Of a DNA stretch of 7,270 bases, positions 1-5,577 are shown in pieces. A program made the position numbers and the translations under genes. The stretch's first letter is position 1; each line of letters starts with the position of its first letter. The notes under the pieces are model-generated. The model did not search any database, was not told where the DNA came from, and saw nothing but the letters and a program-made list of their open reading frames with translations. The DNA comes from Streptosporangiaceae bacterium (lineage in GTDB: Bacteria; Actinomycetota; Actinomycetes; Streptosporangiales; Streptosporangiaceae), in the NCBI GenBank assembly GCA_030040815.1, contig JASHSZ010000354.1, positions 1 to 7,270 on the forward strand, read 5' to 3'.

Positions 1-300
1 CCCGTCAGGGGACACTTGAACGATCGTCGAGCCCTGACCCTGGTGATTGGCGCTGTTGTTGAAGTTGCTCACGAGCACATCGCCACTCTGGAGGAGGCCT
101 TCGGTGCGCGGCACGACAGCAACCCCGTACGGGTTGAGGTCGCCGTTAGCAGGAATGGTCGACGGCCCCACGTTCACTGTCGCGAAACTGCTGATGAACG
201 CACTCGCCGCGGATGCCCCCGGAACCGCGGCGATGAGAAAGCCTGTCGTGATGCCCGCCGTGGCCACTCCTGCGGCCACGGCACGTCTGAGTCCTCGCAT
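1..300 (-). CDS. Secreted protein, probably beta-propeller (NHL/SMP-30-like), N-terminal part only
   Basis: One hundred codons read from an ATG at 298-300 towards and past the left edge, so the C-terminal part is missing. The start is supported by an AGGGAG-type ribosome binding site about nine bases upstream. The first 31 or so residues form a clear Sec signal peptide: a basic start (RGLRR), a hydrophobic Ala/Gly-rich stretch (residues 7-26) and an AxA-type cleavage site near residues 29-31 (ASA). There is no lipobox cysteine, so the protein is probably released or held on the cell surface. The mature start contains NPYGVAVVP (about residues 51-59) and DVLVSNFNN. This pattern resembles the first blade of secreted actinobacterial proteins with NHL or SMP-30-like propeller repeats. 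That assignment is from memory of the family, and only about 70 mature residues are visible. Substrate and role are unknown. It is divergent from the decarboxylase gene but 736 bases away, so shared regulation is not shown. Confidence 0.75.
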   Translation of the reverse strand, partial: MRGLRRAVAAGVATAGITTGFLIAAVPGASAASAFISSFATVNVGPSTIPANGDLNPYGVAVVPRTEGLLQSGDVLVSNFNNSANHQGQGSTIVQVSPDG

Positions 301-623
301 GTGCTTCCGCTCCCTGTCTGCTCAGCCGGATATGACGAACGCGTTGCTGCCGCCGCACCGAACACACGGGCATCCTTTGCCGCGGAGACACATTGACCGA
401 GCGCCCCCGTCGTCCGCCGCAGCCCTTGACACGGCACCACTTGGGCTCGGTTCAGGCGGGAAGATGAACATTCAATGGCGGGCGCGACAAGTGACGGGAT
501 CTGACCGGCGGGGCTTGCTCACGTGCGCCACCGGGGGCATCCGCGCTGTCAGGCCTCAGCCTCGGACTGGCAACTGGCGCCTATCCGTCGCGATCAACTC
601 ACAAGCGACAGGACGACGGCAAC

Positions 624-684
624 GACCTCGGACATGAAGCCCTGCCCCGGTCCGCACCTGGGCCGGCTCGTGGCCTCCGAGGTC
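624..684. repeat. Inverted repeat, 9-bp perfect arms, 43-nt loop
   Basis: GACCTCGGA at 624-632 is repeated in inverse as TCCGAGGTC at 676-684. The GC-rich loop can fold further (CCGG elements inside). It lies inside the gene-free stretch. It may be a structured transcript, a remnant, or chance: a 9-bp match at this distance is not strong evidence alone. Confidence 0.3.
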
Positions 685-847
685 CAGGACAGCGCACGCG
701 CCGGTGGGCTGGCTGAATAGCGGATCTTGTCCGAGCTGGCTGGGTTGTCGATCTTGACCGGTCTCCGCTGGGCTCGTTTTGGGCTCCGCGCCCAGGGTAA
801 AACTCGCAGCAGCAGGCCTGGCGACGCGCCGTCTCGGCACCAGACGA

Positions 848-923
848 GATGCGATTCCGCGGATTGCTTCCGGCCTCTTGTTTTGCGTCCCGGTTCTTAC
901 TTGCGATGCGATCCGTCGGATTG
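848..923. repeat. Pair of imperfect 19-base direct repeats with dyad cores, upstream of the decarboxylase
   Basis: GATGCGATTCCGCGGATTG (848-866) and GATGCGATCCGTCGGATTG (905-923) are the same word apart from one base lost and one gained. They start 57 bases apart. Each holds its own dyad: TCCGCGGA at 856-863 in the first and ATCCG-T-CGGAT at 911-921 in the second. Repeats ending 114 bases before the decarboxylase start could be paired binding sites for a dimeric regulator. No matching regulator can be named from the window. Confidence 0.4.
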
Positions 924-1029
924 ACAGATGCACGACACTCGGTGGCGTGATCGACATTGCAGTGCGGCCCGGTGGACGCGAGATATGCAGAGCTTTTTGG
1001 CTGCGGGCGCATCTCACTTCCAAGGGGGG

Positions 1030-1044
1030 ACTGTCAATGACAGT
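1030..1044. promoter_or_regulatory. 15-bp perfect palindrome spanning the decarboxylase start codon
   Basis: ACTGTCA-A-TGACAGT covers the ATG at 1037-1039, directly after the ribosome binding site AAGGGGGGA (1022-1030). As RNA it could form a five-pair stem (ACTGT/ACAGT) with the start codon in the five-base loop. As DNA it has the form of a dimer binding site. It shares the word TGACAGTA with the 25-bp dyad at 5533-5557. Arms of 7 bp are expected a few times by chance in a window of this size, so the position is the main argument. Confidence 0.3.
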
Positions 1045-2791
1045 AACGGCCGAACGGGCGCGGGTCGGCTCGGGGCCAGCAGCAGAAAAATCGACGATGA
1101 GCGTCGGTGAGTTCTTGCTTCGCCGACTTCGGGAGGCTGGCATCGAGCACGCGTTCGGCGTGCCGGGTGATTACAATCTCGAGCTGCTTCAGCAGATGGA
1201 AGACACCGGCACGCTGAAGTGGATGGGCGCGTGTAACGAGCTGAACGCGTCCTACGCCGCGGACGGATATGCGCGGCTGAACGGCCTTTCCGCGCTAATC
1301 GTCACCAATGCGGTGGGAGCGCTAAGCGCGATCAACGGGATCGCCGGCTCCTACAGTGAGCACGTCCCGGTGATCTGCATCTGCGGATCGATACCGCTCA
1401 AGTCCATCGAGCGTGGCCGGGGAATGCACCACACGATGGCCGACGGGACCTGGGACCGCTTTATCGACGCCTTCGCGCGGGTGACGGCCGCGCAAGCCAG
1501 GATCAACCCGCACAACGCGGTCACCGAGATCGACCGGCTGATCACCACCGCCTGGCACGACAAGCTTCCGGTGTACATGGAGCTGCCGTCTGACATCGCC
1601 TACCTCGACATCGAGGCTCCGTCGGCCCCGCTGATGCTGGCTGAGCCGCCGAGCGACCCGGAGCGCCTGCGGTCGTGCACTGCCGCGATCGTGGGCCGCC
1701 TAGCGCGGGCGACGTCACCGGCGATCCTCGTGGATTCGGATGTCGACCGGTTCGGCACCGCTGCTGAGGTCATGGGGCTAGCCGAGAAGATCCAGGCGCC
1801 CGTGGCAGTGATCAGTACCGCCAAGGCAGTCATCGACGAGACGTTTCACCAGTACATCGGCCTCTACAACGGCAAGGCAAGCCAGCCAGGCGTCCAAGAC
1901 GCCATCGAGCAAAGCGACTGCCTGCTGTCCATCGGCTACCGGCTGATCGACCTGACCTCGGGCGACTTCACGGCTTCGCTGCCTGCCAGCACGATCAACC
2001 TTCGCGGGCACTCAGTGGACGTCGGTGAGGACAACTACCAGGCGGTCACGCTGAAGGAAGTCCTGCGCGGCGTCATCGACACGGTGCCGCAGGTCACCAA
2101 TCGCGGCACGAAACGGTTCGCGGCGGCAGCCGCCGCGATGATGGGTAACGGGCATGCCGACGGCTCGGCCAAGCTGACCCAGGCCGCCTACTGGCGGGCC
2201 ATCCAGGGCTACATCCGGTCTGGGGACGTGCTCATCGCCGAAGACGGCACGTCATACGCGTCCTTCGGGCTGCAGCTCCCGCCGAACTGCACCTTCGTGT
2301 CGCAACCAATCTGGGGCTCGATCGGCTATACCGTCCCGTCGCTGCTCGGCACCCTCGCAGCGGCGCCCGGCCGGCGTCAACTGCTGTTCGTCGGCGACGG
2401 CTCATTCCAGCTCACGGCGCAGGAAGTGTCGACCATGCTACGGCACGACTATAAGCCGGTGATCTTCCTGATCAACAACGGCGGCTACACCATAGAGCGC
2501 TGCTGGCTCGGCAAGACCTCGCGCTTCAACGACGTCGCGAACTGGTCCTACGCGGACCTGCCCAAGGTGTTCCAGCGGGGCAGCGCGGCCCGATCGTTCG
2601 TCGTCAAGACCGTCGCAGACCTGGATGAGGCCCTGAGCGCGCCGAACGACCAGCTGATCTTCATCGAGTCCGTCATGGATCCGTTCGACGCTCCCGTCCC
2701 AGTGATCAACAGCGGCAACAACGGGGCCGACATCGACTACGGGCCACGCGGCCCGCAGCACCGCGGCAACATGCTCATCCGACCGACCTAG
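1037..2791 (+). CDS. ThDP-dependent 2-oxo acid decarboxylase (pyruvate/indolepyruvate decarboxylase family)
   Basis: This 584-residue cytosolic enzyme should remove CO2 from a 2-oxo acid such as pyruvate, indolepyruvate, phenylpyruvate or a branched-chain oxo acid, giving an aldehyde, with thiamine diphosphate and Mg2+. The domain order is the family's: N-terminal pyrimidine-binding domain (about 22-190) with GVPGDYN (41-47) and CNELNASYAADGYAR (66-80), a central domain (about 210-340), and a C-terminal diphosphate-binding domain with GDGS (453-456) through NN (480-481). The catalytic set of Zymomonas pyruvate decarboxylase is intact: Asp45, Glu68, His131-His132, and Asp454, Asn481, Gly483, Glu487, the last four at a constant offset of 14 from the Zymomonas numbering. 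The ATG at 1037 follows AAGGGGGG by 7 bases. The frame stays open further upstream, but that part looks non-coding. Met21 is a possible later start with no clear binding site. Substrate preference cannot be read: VGALSA resembles pyruvate decarboxylases and NNGGYTIE also occurs in other branches. It stands alone, and a strong hairpin follows. Confidence 0.93.
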   Translation: MTVTAERARVGSGPAAEKSTMSVGEFLLRRLREAGIEHAFGVPGDYNLELLQQMEDTGTLKWMGACNELNASYAADGYARLNGLSALIVTNAVGALSAINGIAGSYSEHVPVICICGSIPLKSIERGRGMHHTMADGTWDRFIDAFARVTAAQARINPHNAVTEIDRLITTAWHDKLPVYMELPSDIAYLDIEAPSAPLMLAEPPSDPERLRSCTAAIVGRLARATSPAILVDSDVDRFGTAAEVMGLAEKIQAPVAVISTAKAVIDETFHQYIGLYNGKASQPGVQDAIEQSDCLLSIGYRLIDLTSGDFTASLPASTINLRGHSVDVGEDNYQAVTLKEVLRGVIDTVPQVTNRGTKRFAAAAAAMMGNGHADGSAKLTQAAYWRAIQGYIRSGDVLIAEDGTSYASFGLQLPPNCTFVSQPIWGSIGYTVPSLLGTLAAAPGRRQLLFVGDGSFQLTAQEVSTMLRHDYKPVIFLINNGGYTIERCWLGKTSRFNDVANWSYADLPKVFQRGSAARSFVVKTVADLDEALSAPNDQLIFIESVMDPFDAPVPVINSGNNGADIDYGPRGPQHRGNMLIRPT

Positions 2792-2803
2792 CCCGCACTG
2801 ATT

Positions 2804-2856
2804 GCCGACCCGGCCCCTCACCTAGCGTGTCAGGCACCGCGCGGGGCCGGGTCGGC
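2804..2856. terminator. Strong hairpin between convergent genes, probable bidirectional terminator
   Basis: GCCGACCCGGCCCC (2804-2817) and GGGGCCGGGTCGGC (2843-2856) form a perfect 14-bp stem, with a 25-nt loop, beginning 12 bases after the decarboxylase stop. There is no T-tract on either side, as is common for hairpin terminators in high-GC actinobacteria. Because the next gene (3054-3302) points the other way, the same structure could end transcription from both sides. Confidence 0.75.
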
Positions 2857-2949
2857 GTGCTGCCCAGATCAACTTCGCGTCGCAGTGGGACGGCACGCCG
2901 GACCGGTACGCTCCCCCGCGCCAGTATCGAGGACTGAGCCTTTATCGAG

Positions 2950-2972
2950 CGACCGGCGGACTCATCCGGTCG
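2950..2972. terminator. Short GC-rich hairpin downstream of the zinc-motif gene
   Basis: CGACCGG (2950-2956) and CCGGTCG (2966-2972) are perfect 7-bp arms around a 9-nt loop, 81 bases past the stop of the minus-strand gene at 3054. It could help terminate that gene. There is no T-tract, and arms of this length can arise by chance. Confidence 0.3.
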
Positions 2973-3053
2973 ACGCGCCACGCAGTGATCGGCAAGCTGC
3001 CTGTATGAGTCCCATTGCCCGCGAGTCCGCGTCGTGCCTTACAAGCTGACCAG

Positions 3054-3302
3054 TCACTGCGTCGGAGTGGGGCAGACCTCGTGTATCCACTTGCCGTCCG
3101 CCCGACGCCGCACATCGTCGCCTGGCTCGATCTCGCGCCCGCAGCGCGCGCAGATCCCGCCTGGGGCGTGGGCCTCGTTGTCGTCGAGAAGCGCCGTCGT
3201 GAACTCATCCGGGCCAGGCTGATGCTCTTCCGGCGCGATGCCGAACTCCTCCTGCCTGCCTTCTTCGATCTCGGTGCCCCCGAAGTCCGGCGGAGTTGTC
3301 AT
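3054..3302 (-). CDS. Small acidic protein with C-terminal CxxC/HxxC zinc-binding motif
   Basis: Eighty-two residues. The ATG at 3300-3302 follows a near-ideal Shine-Dalgarno sequence (AGGAGG, six bases before the start), which fixes the start although the frame stays open upstream. Residues 1-45 are rich in Glu, Asp, Gly and Pro and probably flexible. Residues 50-78 read ICARCGREI...GKWIHEVCP, placing Cys51, Cys54, His74 and Cys77 as a likely zinc site of treble-clef or zinc-ribbon shape. There is no signal peptide or membrane segment. I do not recognise a named family. Small proteins of this kind can bind nucleic acid or a protein partner, but nothing here shows which. It is transcribed in the same direction as the TetR operon upstream, with 196 bases between them. 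Its own strong ribosome binding site and a candidate promoter suggest an independent unit. Confidence 0.8.
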   Translation of the reverse strand: MTTPPDFGGTEIEEGRQEEFGIAPEEHQPGPDEFTTALLDDNEAHAPGGICARCGREIEPGDDVRRRADGKWIHEVCPTPTQ

Positions 3303-3337
3303 CACGCACCTCCTGCTGATAACGGGTGAGGTCACTG

Positions 3338-3355
3338 CGGCTATCACCTTAGCCG
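3338..3355 (-). promoter_or_regulatory. Candidate operator overlapping a possible -10 of the zinc-motif gene
   Basis: On the plus strand CGGCTA-TCACCT-TAGCCG is a perfect 6-bp-arm dyad. On the minus strand it contains TAAGGT (3346-3351), which fits the actinobacterial -10 pattern TANNNT and lies about 44 bases before the ATG at 3302, leaving room for a leader with the strong ribosome binding site. No good -35 is seen. Arms of 6 bp are weak evidence. Confidence 0.25.
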
Positions 3356-3498
3356 GGTATCCCGTCGAGGCCGGCCAGGAGCCGTCGTCGCGCCGCTCCG
3401 GTATCGCCAATGCGCAGGCGCCCGCGGCAATAGATACTGACCGCACAGTCGAGGTGCCGACCTAGTTCTCGCAGCCCAGCGTGCATTCAGGGCGCTCG

Positions 3499-4131
3499 CT
3501 AGGCCGGTTCCCGCGCAATCAGGTGAGCCAGCTGGCGGATGAATTCGCCGGCATCGACGGGCCGGATCGCAGTCAGGCCGAGCTGATCCTGCAGCAGCAC
3601 GAATGCGATCAGCGCGCCGAAGTACGCGCGCGCGGTCAGGTAACCCTGTCCCTCGGCCTTCGCGCCCGCCGCGACGTCGATCAGGCGGCCCAGCCGGGTG
3701 GCGGCGGCGTCGACGAACTCGACGAACCTGGTGTCACTAGGCAGCGCGTGCCGTTCGCCGATCAGAATGGTGACGAGGTCCAGGTTGGCCCGCGCGGTCT
3801 GCACGAACGCGGTCCCGATCAGCTCGAGGAGTTGGTCCAGTGGCATCGGGGCCTGGTCCGGCGGTTCGGGCAGCTGCTGGAACACCGCGATGGCCTCATC
3901 TATCAGCGCGGCCAGGATCGCCTGTTTGTCGGCGAAATAGCGGTAAATCAGGGCGTCGTTAACATCGGCTGCGGCGGCCAGGTCGCGGGTAGTGGTGGCA
4001 TGGAAGCCGCGCTCGGCGAACAGGGTGCGAGCGGCGGCAAGGATCTGGCGCCGCCGCTCGGAGGCCGGTCGCCGCGGCCGTCGGTGGGCGACGCCCTGAC
4101 TGAGCATCCGCTGGCCAGGCGCGTTCGTCAT
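3499..4131 (-). CDS. TetR/AcrR-family transcriptional regulator
   Basis: This 210-residue protein has the usual TetR length. The DNA-binding domain is unmistakable: ERRRQILAAARTLFAERGFHATTTRDLAAAADVNDALIYRYFADKQAIL runs over about residues 25-73 in pieces, with the helix-turn-helix at about 47-66 and the family's YRYF-x-DK signature at 63-69. Residues 75-205 are a helical ligand-binding and dimerisation region with no recognisable inducer signature. The ATG at 4129-4131 overlaps the stop of the upstream membrane-protein gene as ATGA and has no good ribosome binding site of its own, which points to translational coupling. An in-frame start 11 codons upstream lies inside the membrane-protein gene and is less likely. 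It probably represses its own operon through the palindrome at 4526-4543; this is inferred from position. Whether it also controls the flavin reductase or the decarboxylase is unknown. Confidence 0.92.
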   Translation of the reverse strand: MTNAPGQRMLSQGVAHRRPRRPASERRRQILAAARTLFAERGFHATTTRDLAAAADVNDALIYRYFADKQAILAALIDEAIAVFQQLPEPPDQAPMPLDQLLELIGTAFVQTARANLDLVTILIGERHALPSDTRFVEFVDAAATRLGRLIDVAAGAKAEGQGYLTARAYFGALIAFVLLQDQLGLTAIRPVDAGEFIRQLAHLIAREPA

Positions 4132-4517
4132 CGGGCGCGGTGGCGGAGCACCGCGAGCAGCCACAGACCCGTGCCGGCGTTGAGCAGGCCGAGCGGAACC
4201 CAGTCCAGCGCGGTGTGCGGGCCGACAGGCGAGTGCGGGCGGGTGATCGCCCAGACGATCACGACGATTGTCGCGATCTTAGTCACGGCAGCCAGCGCGG
4301 TGAGGATCAGCGTGCCGTTCCTGGGCGCCAGCGCGCCGGTCGCGAACGCGGCAAGCCATGCTGCTGCGAGCGGGAAGAGGACGACGGCGGGCAGTGCGCG
4401 CAGCGACGTGGCGAGCACGCCGACGCTGGCGACGATGGCCATGGCTGCGGGAAGGCGGCGCGGCGCCGGGATGGCAGCCAGGCGGCTCCAGCGCGGAACG
4501 GGCACGGCCACAGTCAC
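4128..4517 (-). CDS. Small integral membrane protein, four predicted helices
   Basis: This protein of 129 residues begins at a GTG (4515-4517). Hydrophobic stretches lie at about residues 24-40, 42-62, 69-91 and 105-124, so four membrane helices are likely, with a basic N-terminal tail (RWSRLAAIPAPRRLP) and a basic end (RHRAR) probably both cytoplasmic. I recognise no motif for transport or catalysis, and no family name can be given. It is the first gene of an operon with the TetR regulator, overlapping it by four bases. By analogy with other TetR pairs it may be the regulator's target, for example a stress or efflux accessory, but that is inference. There is no Shine-Dalgarno sequence before the GTG; a -10 motif ends six bases upstream, so the message is probably leaderless. 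Confidence 0.75.
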   Translation of the reverse strand: MTVAVPVPRWSRLAAIPAPRRLPAAMAIVASVGVLATSLRALPAVVLFPLAAAWLAAFATGALAPRNGTLILTALAAVTKIATIVVIVWAITRPHSPVGPHTALDWVPLGLLNAGTGLWLLAVLRHRAR

Positions 4518-4553
4518 AGATTGATAGTAGGCGCCTGCCTACTTACGCCTCAA
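4517..4553 (-). promoter_or_regulatory. Promoter of the membrane-protein/TetR operon, apparently leaderless
   Basis: Reading the minus strand: TTGAGG (4548-4553) as -35, an 18-base spacer, TACTAT (4524-4529) as -10 (pattern TANNNT), then six bases and the GTG start at 4517. A start of transcription about seven bases after the -10 falls on the G of the GTG, which would explain the missing ribosome binding site. Confidence 0.6.
4526..4543. promoter_or_regulatory. Palindromic operator candidate for the TetR regulator
   Basis: AGTAGGC-GCCT-GCCTACT is a perfect dyad with 7-bp arms. It fills the promoter spacer and overlaps four bases of the -10 (4526-4529). A nested 8-bp palindrome AGGCGCCT lies at 4529-4536. 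A repressor bound here would block RNA polymerase. Size and place match typical autoregulatory TetR operators; that this TetR binds it is inferred. Confidence 0.55.
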
Positions 4554-4691
4554 GGCTGGCCCTCCTGTGTCCGCGCCATGAACGAGTTAGATTCGCTGGC
4601 CAGCTCCGCGGTTCTGCCTCGGCACCGGGATGGGACGGAAACGTCTCACCGCTGGTCAGCGCCACGCCACCCAGCAGGTTCGCCGCGGGAA

Positions 4692-5321
4692 CTAATCATG
4701 CGGCCCAGACGATCGGGCTGCGGGCTGCATCGGGGCGTCCTCCGCGTAGTCGCACGTTCCCTTTGTCCTGAACTGATGCGCAGCCCGTACAACCTCAGCG
4801 CCGAGCTTGCGCAACTGGGCGGCGACCGCCTCGTCCTTCAGGTGCCCGTCAGGGTCAAATGACTGCCACGACTGGGCCACCGGCATCACCAGCGGGACAC
4901 TCCAGCCGCGCAGCGACCGGGCGATGAATTCCATGGTGTTGACCGCCTGCAGGCCCTGCACCCCGCCGGCGGTCGTAATCAGCCCGATCGGCTTGTTAGA
5001 CAGGTACGGCGGGTCGCGCTCAGCCAGCAGGATCAGCCAGTCCAGAGCATTCTTGAATGACCCGCTCACCGATCCGTGGTAGGTCGGGGTAGACCAGATC
5101 AGCGCGTCACAGTCGTACACCGCGTCGGCGAGGCGCAGCGCAGCCGAGGGCGGCGCATGCTCTGCGCTATATAGGGGCAGGTCCAGGTCACGCACCCAGA
5201 TCAGCTCGGTTTCCGCGCCGCTGGAGGCCGCGCCATCGAGGGCGACCCCGAGGGCCGTATGGCTTGTCGACTCCGCTCGCAGCGAGCCTCCCAGCCCGAC
5301 GACCAGGACTGGTCCTGCCAT
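4692..5321 (-). CDS. NAD(P)H-dependent FMN reductase-family flavoprotein
   Basis: This protein of 209 residues has a flavodoxin-like fold. The start VLVVGLGGSLRAESTS (residues 5-20) is the first strand and the FMN-phosphate loop of the NADPH-dependent FMN reductase family (PF03358 type). STPTYHGSVSGSFKNALDWL (77-96) is the second family signature, where the PTY segment contacts the isoalloxazine ring, and TTAGGVQG (116-123) is the third. It should bind FMN and pass electrons from NAD(P)H to flavin or another acceptor; quinone- or azo-reductase-type activity is equally possible. It has no signal peptide and is cytosolic. Two adjacent ATGs exist (5322-5324 and 5319-5321). I choose the second because GGAGG then lies five bases upstream instead of two. 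The frame stays open upstream, but that part is basic and featureless. It diverges from the luciferase-like oxidoreductase operon, to which it might supply reduced flavin. Confidence 0.9.
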   Translation of the reverse strand: MAGPVLVVGLGGSLRAESTSHTALGVALDGAASSGAETELIWVRDLDLPLYSAEHAPPSAALRLADAVYDCDALIWSTPTYHGSVSGSFKNALDWLILLAERDPPYLSNKPIGLITTAGGVQGLQAVNTMEFIARSLRGWSVPLVMPVAQSWQSFDPDGHLKDEAVAAQLRKLGAEVVRAAHQFRTKGTCDYAEDAPMQPAARSSGPHD

Positions 5322-5452
5322 CATGTCCTCCCCGAAGCGCCGGATCTGCCTGCACCTGCTCCGGGCCGTGGCTTCCGCGCGCGCAGAGCCGGCGCGCCTA
5401 CGTCCTTTCCGCGAGCGAGCTGACGCCGCGCCGTTACTGGTCGAGCAAGCGA

Positions 5453-5485
5453 AGCTTACGACAGGCGCAACCGCGAGCAACCGCG
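5453..5485 (-). promoter_or_regulatory. Weak promoter candidate with tandem repeat ahead of the flavin reductase
   Basis: On the minus strand TTGCTC (5475-5480), 16 bases and TAAGCT (5453-5458, fits TANNNT) could be a -35/-10 pair, giving a leader of roughly 125 bases. The -35 lies between two copies of a 9-base direct repeat (plus strand GCAACCGCG at 5467-5475 and 5477-5485). The match is poor and the leader long. Confidence 0.2.
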
Positions 5486-5532
5486 CGCCCGGCGCACCAA
5501 AAGATCAGGCGGCCAGCGCAAACCCGCATATT

Positions 5533-5557
5533 TCCACTGACAGTAGTTGTCAGTGGA
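5533..5557. promoter_or_regulatory. 25-bp operator-like dyad between divergent genes
   Basis: TCCACTGACA (5533-5542) and TGTCAGTGGA (5548-5557) are perfect 10-bp inverted arms around GTAGT. A match this long at so short a spacing is unlikely by chance in this window. It lies 20 bases before the ATG at 5578 and covers about -45 to -21 relative to the predicted transcription start, so it is best read as a binding site for a dimeric regulator (TetR, GntR or similar) of the plus-strand operon. The flavin reductase start is 211 bases away on the other side, so shared control is possible but less certain. There is no T-tract, and no gene ends here, so a terminator is unlikely. Confidence 0.7.
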
Positions 5558-5564
5558 GGAGCCC

Positions 5565-5570
5565 TAACGT
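5565..5570 (+). promoter_or_regulatory. -10 element for a leaderless start at 5578
   Basis: TAACGT fits TANNNT and ends seven bases before the ATG at 5578, so transcription would begin at or next to the start codon. No clear -35 is seen; the 25-bp dyad occupies that place, which could mean dependence on an activator or direct blocking by a repressor. GGAGGAG at 5555-5561 is too far from the ATG to act as its ribosome binding site. Confidence 0.35.
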
Positions 5571-5577
5571 CGCCGCC

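Larger units (their letters stand above)
301..1036. other. Long intergenic stretch without a convincing gene
   Basis: These 736 bases separate two divergent genes. Open frames exist on both strands, but their translations are Arg/Ser/Pro-rich low-complexity text without recognisable motifs, ribosome binding sites or a steady third-position G/C preference, so I read none of them as a gene. The part from about 840 to 1000 looks less GC-rich than the coding regions. It holds a 9-bp inverted repeat (624-684), an 8-bp palindrome GACCGGTC (756-763), a pair of 19-base direct repeats (848-923) and the ribosome binding site of the decarboxylase at its right end. TTGACA hexamers occur at 426-431 and 921-926 on the plus strand, but neither has a good -10 at the right distance. 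No tRNA or transposase remnant was seen. Confidence 0.6.

Noticed and set aside
921..926. TTGACA as -35 of a decarboxylase promoter
   Set aside because: No -10-like hexamer is found 16-18 bases downstream; the hexamer alone is not enough. The same holds for TTGACA at 426-431.
779..1036. In-frame upstream extension of the decarboxylase by 86 codons
   Set aside because: The extension has no family similarity and non-coding composition; the ATG at 1037 has a proper ribosome binding site and gives the expected domain start.
556..1143. Minus-strand open frame of 195 codons crossing the decarboxylase start
   Set aside because: It overlaps the real gene start antisense; the translation is Arg/Pro/Ser-rich without motifs or a ribosome binding site.
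3303..3446. Extension of the zinc-motif protein to an upstream start at 3446
   Set aside because: The ATG at 3302 has a near-ideal Shine-Dalgarno sequence; the extension would override it and shows no motif.
3481..4524. Long plus-strand open frame opposite the TetR and membrane-protein genes
   Set aside because: It is the high-GC shadow of two well-recognised minus-strand genes; its translation is Arg/Gly/Ala-rich without motifs.
4595..4604. 10-bp palindrome GCTGGCCAGC downstream of the flavin reductase
   Set aside because: It has no loop, no T-tract and GC-rich sequence in which such words are common; nothing supports a terminator or operator role.
5322..5480. N-terminal extension of the flavin reductase to an upstream start at 5480
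   Set aside because: The added residues are basic and featureless, and the family starts directly with the first strand VLVVGLGGSLR; the strong GGAGG lies at the inner ATG pair.
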